From Myxococcales bacterium (lineage in GTDB: Bacteria; Myxococcota_A; UBA9042): a stretch of DNA of 33,921 nucleotides. The stretch is taken from the NCBI GenBank assembly GCA_009692425.1, contig SHZF01000046.1, positions 1-33,921 of the forward strand, given 5' to 3'. The first letter of the stretch is position 1. Each line of letters begins with the position of its first letter. This document shows positions 1 through 10,476 of this stretch, one piece after another. A program made the translations under genes and the position numbers. The notes beneath the pieces are model-generated. The model did not search any database, was not told the DNA's origin, and saw nothing but the letters and a program-made list of their open reading frames with translations.

Positions 1-105
1 CTCACCGCAGGCCCCGTGGCGGCCTTGCCACTCTCCCGTCGCTTGCCCCAGCATGCGCGTTCGCAGCGGTGCCGTCCCCGGCCGACCGCCCCGCGTGGAG
101 CCCGC

Positions 106-903
106 ATGACGCCAGCCCTCGACGACCCGTGGACACTCGCCGGTCGCACCTTCCACTCCCGCCTGTTGCTCGGCACTGGCAAGTACGCGTCGATCGAACA
201 GACCCGCGCCGCGTTGGCCGCTGCCGGCACCGAGGTCGTTACGGTTGCGGTGCGGCGAGTCGATTGGAGCGGGCGCAGTGGGCCTTCGGTGCTCGACGCG
301 TTGGACCGCACGCGCCACACGCTGCTGCCCAACACGGCCGCCTGCTACACCGCCGACGACGCGATCCGCACCGCGCGGCTGGGGCGCGAGGCGGGCATGG
401 GCGACCTCGTCAAGCTCGAGGTGATCGGCGACCCGAAGACGCTTTTCCCCGACAACGAGGCCTTGCTCGAAGCGGCCAAGGTGCTGGTCGGCGAAGGCTT
501 CGTCGTAATGCCCTACTGCTCTGACGACCCGATTGTGTGCCGCAAGCTCGAAGACCTCGGGTGCGCGGCAGTCATGCCGCTGGCCGCCCCGATCGGGTCG
601 GGCCTCGGCATCCGGAATCCGTTCAACCTGCGCATCATTGTCGAGCAGGCGCGCGTGCCGGTGATCGTCGATGCGGGCGTCGGCACCGCGTCGGACGCCG
701 CAGTCGCGATGGAACTCGGCTGCACCGGCGTGCTGATGAACACGGCCATTGCCGCCGCGCGCGAACCCGTCTGGATGGCGAATGCCATGCGACTCGCCGT
801 GGAAGCGGGGCGTCTGGCGTGGCGGGCGGGCCGCATGCCGAAGCGCCTGCACGCTGCGGCCTCCAGCCCGCTCGACGGGCTCATCGCGACCGGAGCGCCA
901 TGA
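106..903 (+). CDS. thiG: Thiazole synthase ThiG
   Basis: Forms the thiazole phosphate ring of thiamine from 1-deoxy-D-xylulose 5-phosphate, dehydroglycine and the ThiS thiocarboxylate, in the cytoplasm. The 265-residue product is a TIM-barrel protein of normal family length. Family motifs seen are GTGKY near residue 25, [22 protein letters not shown], and [11 protein letters not shown] with the Schiff-base lysine at Lys103. PLAAPIGSG and the phosphate-binding [11 protein letters not shown] stretch follow, then GVLMNTAIA. The ATG at 106 is preferred over the longer reading frame from 16 because the extra 30 residues are Arg-rich and unlike ThiG. The stop overlaps the next start by ATGA, so the pair is co-translated. 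No ThiS is visible; it would lie upstream of the window or elsewhere. Confidence 0.95.
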   Translation: MTPALDDPWTLAGRTFHSRLLLGTGKYASIEQTRAALAAAGTEVVTVAVRRVDWSGRSGPSVLDALDRTRHTLLPNTAACYTADDAIRTARLGREAGMGDLVKLEVIGDPKTLFPDNEALLEAAKVLVGEGFVVMPYCSDDPIVCRKLEDLGCAAVMPLAAPIGSGLGIRNPFNLRIIVEQARVPVIVDAGVGTASDAAVAMELGCTGVLMNTAIAAAREPVWMANAMRLAVEAGRLAWRAGRMPKRLHAAASSPLDGLIATGAP

Positions 904-1598
904 CCGCGCCGTGGGCAGGCGCGCCGCGGTTGCTCGCCATCACGAACGCTTCGGCATGGCTGGAAGACCGCGCGGCGGCGGGTGCGTTCGCGGCCCAACT
1001 CGTCCACCTGTGCCGTTTGGTGCAACAACGGCCTACCATGCGGGTCGATGTGTTGTTGCGGGCTCAGTCGGCCACCGTCGAAGCCGCCGTGGCCGGCGTG
1101 GCGCGCTCCGTTGCAGTTGCCCGCGGAACGGTCGGCATCGGCGCCTCCTTGCCGGCCGATGCGGGCGCGAACCCGCCGGGCGCCGTCGTTGCGCTTGCGG
1201 CGGCAGGAGCACGCTTCGTGCAGGTGCCGGAATCGGGCGCACAGGTGCTGCCCGCAATTCTCGCCGCCCGCGATCGGCACGCTCGCCACCTGGGCGTCGG
1301 CCGCTCCTGCCACAGTGCGGCGGGTGTCGCCGAGGCCCTCGACGCAGGCGCGGATTTTGTCGTCCTGGCACCCGTCCACGCCACGCCCGCCAAGCCTGGG
1401 ACGGCACCGCTGGGGGTGCCGGCGTTCGCCGCCATCGCTCTCCCGTACCCCGATCGCGTCATCGCATTGGGCGGAATCGATGGTGCCCGGGCCGCCGAAC
1501 TCCTGCGTGCCGGAGCCGCCGGGGTTGCGGCCATGCGCGCCGCGTGGACCGCCGAGGCCGCCGCGCTGCTGGCGGCGTGCGCCGACCCGTCGGCCTGA
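900..1598 (+). CDS. ThiE/TenI-family TIM barrel protein (thiamine phosphate synthase or thiazole tautomerase)
   Basis: The 232-residue protein belongs to the ThiE/TenI superfamily. It is translationally coupled to thiG (ATGA overlap at 900-903). Family features are LLRAQS near residue 54, the GRSCHS motif with His138, [18 protein letters not shown], and a C-terminal IALGGIDG phosphate-binding loop. True ThiE enzymes carry an Asn-Asp-Arg motif and a following Asp that binds magnesium; here the matching segment reads [11 protein letters not shown] and the motif is not visible. The Ser-x-His motif is the place of the catalytic His in TenI thiazole tautomerase. I therefore lean to TenI acting on the ThiG product, but many genomes annotate such genes as thiE and a divergent ThiE cannot be excluded. 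Confidence 0.8.
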   Translation: MTAPWAGAPRLLAITNASAWLEDRAAAGAFAAQLVHLCRLVQQRPTMRVDVLLRAQSATVEAAVAGVARSVAVARGTVGIGASLPADAGANPPGAVVALAAAGARFVQVPESGAQVLPAILAARDRHARHLGVGRSCHSAAGVAEALDAGADFVVLAPVHATPAKPGTAPLGVPAFAAIALPYPDRVIALGGIDGARAAELLRAGAAGVAAMRAAWTAEAAALLAACADPSA

Positions 1599-1646
1599 TC
1601 GGACGACGCGGACCGCATCCGGGGGCAGGTGGGCAGCGCTCGGTGG

Positions 1647-1703
1647 GCGCCGCGCCCCGGTATTGACGGCAGGGGCATCGTTGACGACGATACCGCGCGG
1701 CGC
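1647..1703. other. Imperfect inverted repeat between the thi genes and the FHA operon
   Basis: The 188-base space between 1599 and 1786 holds no gene. It contains arms at 1647-1663 and 1690-1703 that pair as GCGCCGCG with CGCGGCGC and GGTAT with ATACC, with a 4/1 internal loop and a 26-base terminal loop. No T-run follows, so this is not a clear intrinsic terminator. It could shape the 3' end of the thi transcript or the 5' leader of the next gene. Confidence 0.3.
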
Positions 1704-1786
1704 ATCGGTCGTTTCCGCGGCGATGCGAGCGCGGAAAGCCGTCGCGGCAGAAGCCGCGCGGTGCCTTAGGATTGACGGGAGTCTGC

Positions 1787-4153
1787 ATGTTCGCCATCAC
1801 GATTCGGGAGCGAAGCGGACAGGTCTACACCTTCCATTTCGACAAGCCCGAAGTGCTCATCGGCCGCGTCAAGGGCAACGACGTCATCCTGCCGAAGCAG
1901 AACATTTCCAAACGCCACACGATGGTGCGGGTGCACGGGCCGCAGTTCGTGGTCGAGGATCTCGGCTCGACGAATGGCACGTACGTCAACGGTCACCGCG
2001 TCACGAATGCCGTCGAAGTCGGCTTCGAGGATAAGGTCTACATCGGCGATTTCGTCATGACGTTCGCGGATCTGAGCCAGGGCACCGGCGCAACGCCACC
2101 CCCTCTCGTCTCGCACGACGACGCAGCCGGTTTCCCCGCCGACGACGGTCACAACTCCGACGACGCCGGGGCCGGTCGCCGCCACAACGGAGGCGCAGGC
2201 GGCCGCCAGCGCGACAACGACACGGCCGGGACCATGCGGGCCCGCAGTGTCATGATGGACGTCGCGCCTCCCGTCCAGTCCACTGCGTCGGCCCACGCAG
2301 GCGACGTGTTCGAGGATCAAGTCGAGTTGGGCGACCTGGAAAGCCTCTTGACTACGGCCCAATCCGATTTTGCCGCGGAGATTGACCGGCGTTCGTCGCG
2401 CGCGGTCGCCCCGGCGGACGACCTGCTTGCCGGCATGGACTCCCCAGCGGGCTCGTACGACGGTGCGGCAGGTCAAGACAGTGCGGCAGGTCAAGACAGT
2501 GCGGCAGGTCAAGAAAGTGCGGGCAGCGATGACGCACACCCCAGCGGGCCCCCTCTCGGCCACCAGCCCACGTTGCGTGGTGTCGCCGCTGCGGACAACG
2601 AATTCGTCGATGTCGGCCCGATGGCTGCGCCGGCAGATGCGGCCACCTCGTACAAGCGTGAATTGCGCATGACGTATGCGATGGATGGCCTCGCCGAAGC
2701 CATCGAGACGCGTCTGGCCCTCGACGACCTCGACGAGGCGGTCGCCGCGCCGCCGGTGCCTGTGGCGGCTTCCCGCGCGTTGCCGACGTCCCTCGCGACA
2801 CCTGGCCCCGCGACGCCAGCGGACTCGCGCGGGGCGCAGCGCTTGGTGCCGCCGCCTTTCGTATCGGCCGCATACGAGCCGCCGCCCGCACCGAGCATGA
2901 CGTCTCAGGCGCTGCGCATCCTGTCCGCACCCGGCCCTGCGCCCACGCCGCTGCAGGTACCTGAGCGAACGCCGACGACGGTCGACCATCCCGTGGCGAC
3001 GCTGACGGACCAACCGCACTTCGATGCGCTGAGCCTGATGTACCGCACCGCGCAGCGCGACCTGCGGCCTGCCGTGCCGACCGACGCCGCGCAGATGTCC
3101 GACACCGACTGGGCCGAAATGGAGGATCGGGTTGTCCAATTCGTCGATCAGGCAGCGGCCGCCGGCGACATCGGGGCGGACATCGACGTGGCCCGGCTGA
3201 AGCGGGACCTCATCTATGAACTCGCAGGTCTCGGACCGTTGGAGCCGATGCTCGACGACCCCTCGGTCGAGGCCGTTGAAGTCAATGGGCCGAATCAGAT
3301 CTTCGTGTTCCGTGGCGCGGGACGCGAGGCGGTCCCCGAGCGTTTCAGTTGCCAGCCCGCGCTCATGGCGGCGGTCGATCGGCTCGTGCGCGCCACCGGC
3401 ATCCCGCTGCCGCGTACCGCGAGTTTTGCCGATGGCACGCTCGTCGACGGCACGTCGGTGCGCGTCGTCTGGCCGCCGCTGTGCCCGGCGGGGCCAGCCG
3501 TTCTGTTGCGTAAGCCGCGGCCCGATGCGCCGGACCTCGCCCAACTCGTCGAGCGCGGCGTAGTGGCAGAGTCGGCCGCGACCATCCTGCGCCACCTCGT
3601 GCAGCGGCGCCGCTCGATTGCGGTGTGCGGCTGGCCCAATGTCGGCCGGCGCACCGTGGTGAACTCCCTCGGCCTGCTGCTCGATCCCGGCAACCGCATG
3701 CTCGTCATCGAGGACGGCCAGCGCCTGCGCCTGCCCCAAGACCACGTCGTGCGTCTGGACTCGGCGGCCCAGACCGAATCGGGCACGCAGCTCCTGCAAC
3801 TCGCGCGCCGCCTGATGCCGGACTGGCTGCTGATGGGCGAATGCGCGTCCGTCGGCGTCGCGGACCTGCTGACCGTGGCAGGCGACGGCCTGCCGCCCTG
3901 GATCGGCAGCTTCTTTGCCAAGGACGAGCGCGACATGCTGACGCGTGCGGCCCACGCGTTGATGTTGCGCCACCCCGGCCTGCCGGAGTCCGTCGCGCTG
4001 CAGCGTGTGGCAGGCGTACTCGACATCGTCGCCGTGTTCGGCACCGACCCGCAATCGGGCCGTGCTGTGCTCGACGGCGTCTTTCGCGTGTTCGACGAGC
4101 CGCTCGAGGGCAGCTACGTGGACCGCCTGACTGCGCAAATGTTCGAAGAATAG
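1787..4153 (+). CDS. FHA domain protein fused to a degenerate CpaF/TadA-type secretion ATPase
   Basis: The 788-residue protein starts with an FHA domain (residues about 1-95; IGR at 25-27, ISKRH at 40-44, STNGTYVNG near 63-71), which normally binds phosphothreonine. A long Ala/Pro/Asp-rich linker follows to about residue 410. The C-terminal half matches the CpaF/TadA/VirB11 family: LIYELAGLGPLEPML near 474, VEAVEVNGP, then the N-terminal and core ATPase regions. The Walker A position reads GWPNVGRRT (615-623), so both the Lys and the following Thr are Arg. The Glu of the Walker B-like segment is kept (Glu685 in LLMGE), but the conserved GEVRGGE reads GECASVG and the His-box reads LPPWIGSFFAKD without its His. 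It is therefore probably an ATPase fold that does not hydrolyse ATP. ATG at 1787 has GGGAG five bases upstream; an in-frame TTG at 1772 is less likely. It shares an operon with the next FHA gene, 24 bases on. Confidence 0.85.
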   Translation: MFAITIRERSGQVYTFHFDKPEVLIGRVKGNDVILPKQNISKRHTMVRVHGPQFVVEDLGSTNGTYVNGHRVTNAVEVGFEDKVYIGDFVMTFADLSQGTGATPPPLVSHDDAAGFPADDGHNSDDAGAGRRHNGGAGGRQRDNDTAGTMRARSVMMDVAPPVQSTASAHAGDVFEDQVELGDLESLLTTAQSDFAAEIDRRSSRAVAPADDLLAGMDSPAGSYDGAAGQDSAAGQDSAAGQESAGSDDAHPSGPPLGHQPTLRGVAAADNEFVDVGPMAAPADAATSYKRELRMTYAMDGLAEAIETRLALDDLDEAVAAPPVPVAASRALPTSLATPGPATPADSRGAQRLVPPPFVSAAYEPPPAPSMTSQALRILSAPGPAPTPLQVPERTPTTVDHPVATLTDQPHFDALSLMYRTAQRDLRPAVPTDAAQMSDTDWAEMEDRVVQFVDQAAAAGDIGADIDVARLKRDLIYELAGLGPLEPMLDDPSVEAVEVNGPNQIFVFRGAGREAVPERFSCQPALMAAVDRLVRATGIPLPRTASFADGTLVDGTSVRVVWPPLCPAGPAVLLRKPRPDAPDLAQLVERGVVAESAATILRHLVQRRRSIAVCGWPNVGRRTVVNSLGLLLDPGNRMLVIEDGQRLRLPQDHVVRLDSAAQTESGTQLLQLARRLMPDWLLMGECASVGVADLLTVAGDGLPPWIGSFFAKDERDMLTRAAHALMLRHPGLPESVALQRVAGVLDIVAVFGTDPQSGRAVLDGVFRVFDEPLEGSYVDRLTAQMFEE
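2463..2516 (+). repeat. Three tandem copies of an 18-base unit in the FHA-ATPase linker
   Basis: Three head-to-tail copies of GTGCGGCAGGTCAAGACA lie at 2463-2480, 2481-2498 and 2499-2516; the last differs by one base. They stay in frame and encode Gly-Gln-Asp/Glu-Ser-Ala-Ala steps in the low-complexity linker. The near identity suggests recent slippage expansion. Confidence 0.9.
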
Positions 4154-4177
4154 CGGACGCAAGGGATCGGCCGGGCC

Positions 4178-5635
4178 ATGTTCACGCTAATCATCGAGGA
4201 CAAGCACGGCGCGATCGTCGACGAGTATTCGTTCGAAGATGGCGAGTTCATTGTGGGCCGCAGCACGCAGGCCGACATTGTGCTGAACGCCGACAACGTC
4301 AGCCGCCGCCACGCGCGCCTGTTCACCGTCGATGGCCGCTGCTTCGTCGAGGACCTCAAGGCCGCCAACGGCGTCTGGCTCAACGGCAAGCGCATCTACA
4401 ACGTGACCGAACTGCCACGGTCGGCCCAGGTCCGCATCGGCGACTTCTTCCTGCACATCGAGGGCGCCGCCTTTGCCCGCCCGATGGGCTCGTCGTGCTA
4501 CGCGCGGCTCGTGCCAATGCCGGGCAGCGCGGGCGAACTCGCCGAAATGACCCAGCCGACGGTGTTGGTCGGGCGTGGCAAGGATTGCACGGTCGTGCTG
4601 AACGACGTGTCGGTGTCGCGCATCCACGGCAAGTTCACGCAGGAGTCGTCGGGTCGGTTGCTGCTCGAAGACCTGAGAAGTTCGAATGGCACATATGTCA
4701 ACGACCGCCGCATCGACCAGCAGGAGTTGCAGCATGGCGACCGCATCCGTTTTGGCACCGTGGCGTTCTCCGTCCAGTTCGACGGCATGCCCGAACTCGA
4801 CCTGAACAGCGAGCCGGCGCCTGCTTACGTGCCGCCGCCGCGTCAGGCCCAAGCGCCGCTGCGCCCGGCGCCCGCTCCGGTCCACGCGCCGCAGCCCTAC
4901 CAGAGCCAGTACAACGCATACGTGCTGGCCGATCCGCCGTCGAGTCCGTCCTTCGACCCGGCCTACGTGCCGCCGCCACGTTCGATGCTGCCCCAGATCG
5001 CGGCGCTGTCGGCCATCCTGTTTTTCGTCGTGGCGCTCATTGTCGTGGTGGCCATAGGTTACGAGCACCTGATTGCCCCCAAACTCGACGGCGGCAAGCC
5101 CGCACCCGGGCAGGTCACGCCAGCGCCGCGCGCCGCCGCTGCCGTGGCGCCGACCGGCGACTCGCCAGAGGCGCGCGCCGCCACAGTTGAAGACGGGCAA
5201 TTCGACGAATTGATCGGCCGCGGGCAGGACGGCATCGCGCGCCGTCAGTGGGACGAAGCGGAGACGCTTTTCAAGAAGGCCCGCAAGATCAACCCGATCA
5301 GCACCAAGCCGACCGAGGCACTGAACATGATTGCGATGGAGAAGCGGGCCGGTGCACGCTTCGCACAGGCTGAGGAGGCGTTCGCCAAGAAGGACTACGC
5401 GACGGCGATCCGGCAGCACAAGCTGATCCCTAAGGATTCCGTGTACAACGCCGATGCGCGCGCGGCTCTCGACGCGATCGCCGGGGTGCTCGAGATCGAC
5501 GGGGACGCGGTGTGCGCGGCGAAGGACCTCGTCGCTTGCCAGGAGAAGTACAGCCTCGCGCTGCAGACCGGCTTCGCGAGCCCGGCGGTCGAGCAGAAGT
5601 ACGCGAAACTGTTGGCGCGCGGTCGCAGTCCGTAG
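4178..5635 (+). CDS. Membrane-anchored protein with two FHA domains and a C-terminal TPR-like region
   Basis: The 485-residue protein has two FHA domains. The first spans about residues 18-90 (FIVGRS, VSRRHA, AANGVWLNG) and the second about 122-200 (VLVGRG, VSRIHG, SSNGTYVND). Both keep the Gly-Arg, Ser-x-x-His and Asn-Gly residues used to bind phosphothreonine. A Pro-rich linker (about 205-268) leads to one transmembrane helix at about 274-297 (ALSAILFFVVALIVVVAIG). The helical C-terminus (about 340-480) looks like tetratricopeptide repeats. With no signal peptide, the FHA domains should be cytoplasmic and the TPR part periplasmic. The gene follows the FHA-pseudo-ATPase by 24 bases, so the two products probably work together, perhaps as readers of Ser/Thr kinase signals. 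No kinase gene is in the window. Confidence 0.85.
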   Translation: MFTLIIEDKHGAIVDEYSFEDGEFIVGRSTQADIVLNADNVSRRHARLFTVDGRCFVEDLKAANGVWLNGKRIYNVTELPRSAQVRIGDFFLHIEGAAFARPMGSSCYARLVPMPGSAGELAEMTQPTVLVGRGKDCTVVLNDVSVSRIHGKFTQESSGRLLLEDLRSSNGTYVNDRRIDQQELQHGDRIRFGTVAFSVQFDGMPELDLNSEPAPAYVPPPRQAQAPLRPAPAPVHAPQPYQSQYNAYVLADPPSSPSFDPAYVPPPRSMLPQIAALSAILFFVVALIVVVAIGYEHLIAPKLDGGKPAPGQVTPAPRAAAAVAPTGDSPEARAATVEDGQFDELIGRGQDGIARRQWDEAETLFKKARKINPISTKPTEALNMIAMEKRAGARFAQAEEAFAKKDYATAIRQHKLIPKDSVYNADARAALDAIAGVLEIDGDAVCAAKDLVACQEKYSLALQTGFASPAVEQKYAKLLARGRSP

Positions 5636-5668
5636 AGCCCTGCTGCTGCGGACCCGGAGGCCGCCGTG

Positions 5669-7800
<2,132 letters not shown>

Positions 7801-7801
<1 letters not shown>

Positions 7802-8283
7802 TGGCACGCTGGGATTCGATCAAGGCCGTCGTGCTCCCGGGCCTCGCCGCCGTCGTCCTGATCGGCTGCCTGCCCGACACGCGCAAGGCAAAGATCTGGC
7901 ACGGCGGCGATTGCCCGGAGACCGGCGTGTGCGGCGTCGGCAAGTGCATCCTCGGCAAGTGCGCGAGCCCGTGTACGAATTCGGACGCGTGTGGCGAGGG
8001 CGCGCTGTGTTTCGCGGCGGTGTGTCAACCGATCGAGCAGGCGTGCAAGACGGGCCTGTGCAACGACGCCAACGCGTGCACCGACGATGCGTGCAAGCCG
8101 GGGACAAGCACGTGTGTGCACGGAGCGCGGCAGGGAACGTGCGACGACTTGGACAAGTGCACGCAGGGCGACGAGTGCTTCGTGGAGAAGGGGGCGCTGG
8201 TGTGCCGCGGTGGGGCGAAGTGTGATGATGGGAGTGATCCGCCCAAGGCTTGCAGTGCGGCGACGGGGGTGTGTGGGCCGTGA
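7801..8283 (+). CDS. Cys-rich lipoprotein of unknown function
   Basis: The 160-residue product has a lipoprotein signal peptide ending in VLIGC, with Cys23 as the lipidation site. The mature part has about 22 cysteines in repeats of the CNDANACTDDAC type, common in secreted proteins of Myxococcota and relatives, where they probably form disulfide-bonded knots. No enzyme motif is visible. The ATG overlaps the acs stop by one base (TGATG), so translation is probably coupled to acs, although no functional link is evident. The protein ends just after a CSAATGVCGP segment; related proteins are often much longer, so it may be a shortened member. Its 3' end faces the - strand remnant of a similar Cys-rich gene only 13 bases away. 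Confidence 0.75.
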
Positions 8284-8312
8284 CCGCCCATGCCCGCTAC
8301 ATCACCACACAC
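8269..8312. terminator. Inverted repeat across two convergent 3' ends (possible terminator)
   Basis: GTGTGTGG at 8269-8276 pairs with CCACACAC at 8305-8312 around a 28-base loop that holds both facing stop codons. No T-run is present on either strand. A bidirectional terminator is possible, but the repeat may only reflect Cys/Val codons on both strands. Confidence 0.25.
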
Positions 8313-8549
8313 TTCCCCACCTTGCACACCAACCCGCCGCCACACTCCACGCCATCCTTCATCATCGTATACGAGCAGCCCTTGGCCTTGTCGCACGTCT
8401 CGGTCGTGCAAGGGTTCTTGTCGTCACACACCACCTTCAGCCCGGCGTCCAAGCGCACGAGCCACGCGTCTTTCTTGCCGGCGCCCTTCGATGCCGTGTA
8501 GCCGGCGCCGAACCACCCGGGCAGCGGCCCCTTGACCGCCGCCAGCGCG
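8297..8549 (-). pseudogene. 3' remnant of a propeller/Cys-rich surface protein gene
   Basis: On the - strand the frame ending at 8297 encodes a recognisable C-terminus: GYTASKGAGKKDAWLVRLDA, then CDDKNPCTTETCDKAKGC and a closing CGGGLVCKVGKCVVM. The first part resembles the repeat of beta-propeller surface proteins in Myxococcota-like genomes, and the second is the Cys-rich module usually found with it. The spacer between the two looks shortened. Upstream the frame runs straight into the end of mnmG, with no signal peptide or start of its own. This is best read as the 3' scrap of a gene whose 5' part was lost. Confidence 0.6.
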
Positions 8550-10469
8550 CTACCCCGCGCGCCGCCGCACCCCCTCCACCGCAAACCACAACGCCTGCAC
8601 CGCCGCCGCCGTCACCCCCGCCACACGGCTCGCCTGCCCGAGCGTAGTGGGCCGCACCCGGGTCAAGGCCGCCACCGCCTCCGCCGTCAGCGTGCCCAGG
8701 CCACCGAAATCGAGGTCCACGGGCAGCGCGACGGTATCGAGGTTGCGGGCCCGCGCCGACCGGGCGTCTTCGCGTTGCACATAGCCCCGGTAGCGGATGC
8801 GCGTGCGCACCTCGTCGCGGTCGTCGTCGTCTAAGTCGCGCGCCGTGCCGCCCTCGCCCGGCCACAGCCACGCCGGCACACGGCCCGCGAGGTCCGGCCA
8901 GTTTAGTTCGGGGCGGCACAGCAGCGTGTCGAGTACCACTGGCTTGTCCAACCCGACGCCGCCTGCCATGGTGAGCCAGGCGACGGTCTCGGTGTCGGGC
9001 CGCGCGACTTGGTCGGCCAGCCACGCTTGCGCCGCATCCAACCGCTCGCGGCGCGCCTCGAACGCCTCCCACTGGCGCGTATCGACGAGTCCGAGCCGGC
9101 GCCCCTCTGCCCGCAGCCGCAGGTCGGCGTTGCCCGGGCGCAAGCGCAGTCGGTGCTCAGCGCGCGCCGTGAACATCCGGTAGGGCTCGGCGGCGCCGTG
9201 TGTCACGAGGTCGTCGGCCATCACGCCCAGGTAGCTGTTGGCGCGCGTCAGGCCCGGTGGTGTCAGCCCTTGCAGCCGCGCGATGATGTGCAGCGCAGCC
9301 CACAGCCCTTGCCCCGCGGCCTCTTCGTAGCCCGACGTGCCGTTGACCTGGCCCGCGAGCCACAGGCCGTCCAGCGCCCGCAGTGCAAAGTCGGGTCCCA
9401 GTTCGCGCGCATCGACCGCGTCGTATTCCACCGCGTAGCCGAACCGCACAATTTCAGCGGCTTCGAGGCCCGGCAGCGACCGCACCATCGCCACCTGCAC
9501 ATCGGCTGGCAAGGATGTCGACAGGCCATTGAGGTAGACCTCGCGCGTCGACCAGCCCTCGCGCTCCAGGAACACGTGGTGGCGGTCGTGGCCGGCAAAG
9601 CGCACCACCTTGTCTTCGACCGACGGGCAATAGCGCGGCCCAGCGCCCGTGATGGCGCCGCCGTACAGCGGCGAGCGGTGCAGGTTGGCCAGGATGAGGT
9701 CGTGCGTCCGAGCCGTCGTGAACGTGACCCGGCACTCCATTTGCGGCAGGCCCGGTGCCGGCCCCCCGCGGTGCAGCGGCGGCGGCGGCTGTAGGCCCGG
9801 GTCGGCCGCGAGCCCTTCCCAGGCGATGGATCGCAGGTCTACGCGCGGACAAGTCCCAGTTTTGTGACGCAGTGTGGTGACGCCGGCCGCACGCAACTGC
9901 TCGCCGAGGCCGTGACTGGCCGCATCTCCCGCCCGCCCGCCCGCCGCCTGCGCCTCGCCGGTGTGGCACACGGCGCCCAGAAACGTGCCGGCGGTCACCA
10001 CGACGGCGTCGGCCTCGAAACGCAGACCCTGGACCGTGTCGACCCCAGCCACGCGGCGCCCGTCGAGCACGAGTCGGCGCACGTCGCCCTGCTTGACGTC
10101 GAGGTGCGCCTGGCCCTCCACGACCCCGCGCATCGCCGTCGCATACGCCAGCTTGTCGCACTGGACCCGCAAGGCGCGCACGGCCGGACCCTTCGATCCA
10201 TTCAGCAGCTTGTAGTGCACGCCGGCCTGGTCGGTGACGCGCGCCATCTCGCCGCCCAGAGCGTCGATCTCGGCCACGAGGTGCGTCTTGCCCACGCCGC
10301 CGATGGCCGGGTTGCAGCTCATCCAGCCGATGCGGTCGACGTTCTGGGTGACGAGCAGCGTGTCGAGGCCCGCGCGAGCGCACGCCAGCGCCGCCTCGCA
10401 CCCGGCGTGGCCACCGCCGACGACGATGACGCTCCAGCGCTTCGGATACGGCAGCCCTTCGCTGGTCAC
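8550..10469 (-). CDS. mnmG: tRNA uridine-5-carboxymethylaminomethyl modification enzyme MnmG
   Basis: The FAD-dependent partner of MnmE, which modifies the wobble uridine (U34) of several tRNAs. The 639-residue length is normal. The dinucleotide-binding VVGGGHAGCEAA lies at about 16-27. SCNPAIGGVGKTHLV follows, with Cys52 matching the first conserved cysteine of the family. SKGPAVRALRVQCDK, KTGTCPRVD (usually TGTPPR), the second conserved Cys in GPRYCPSVEDK, GQVNGTSGYEEAAGQGL and PYRMFTARAEHRLRLR come next. The C-terminal helical domain ends with RPTTLGQASRVAGV. The start is a GTG at 10469, preceded by GAGGG that overlaps the stop region of the upstream CpoB-like gene seven bases away, so the two are co-translated. 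No mnmE or rsmG is next to it. Confidence 0.96.
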   Translation of the reverse strand: MTSEGLPYPKRWSVIVVGGGHAGCEAALACARAGLDTLLVTQNVDRIGWMSCNPAIGGVGKTHLVAEIDALGGEMARVTDQAGVHYKLLNGSKGPAVRALRVQCDKLAYATAMRGVVEGQAHLDVKQGDVRRLVLDGRRVAGVDTVQGLRFEADAVVVTAGTFLGAVCHTGEAQAAGGRAGDAASHGLGEQLRAAGVTTLRHKTGTCPRVDLRSIAWEGLAADPGLQPPPPLHRGGPAPGLPQMECRVTFTTARTHDLILANLHRSPLYGGAITGAGPRYCPSVEDKVVRFAGHDRHHVFLEREGWSTREVYLNGLSTSLPADVQVAMVRSLPGLEAAEIVRFGYAVEYDAVDARELGPDFALRALDGLWLAGQVNGTSGYEEAAGQGLWAALHIIARLQGLTPPGLTRANSYLGVMADDLVTHGAAEPYRMFTARAEHRLRLRPGNADLRLRAEGRRLGLVDTRQWEAFEARRERLDAAQAWLADQVARPDTETVAWLTMAGGVGLDKPVVLDTLLCRPELNWPDLAGRVPAWLWPGEGGTARDLDDDDRDEVRTRIRYRGYVQREDARSARARNLDTVALPVDLDFGGLGTLTAEAVAALTRVRPTTLGQASRVAGVTAAAVQALWFAVEGVRRRAG

Positions 10470-10476
10470 GGTGCCC

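Noticed and set aside
2-109. An open frame ending in TGA that overlaps the thiG start as ATGA
   Set aside because: It could be the end of an upstream thi gene, but its Pro/Arg-rich sequence matches no ThiS, ThiO or ThiF ending, and only about 35 residues are visible.
1766-4162. A 798-residue - strand open frame opposite the FHA-ATPase gene
   Set aside because: It mirrors the real gene and has no recognisable domain or ribosome site.
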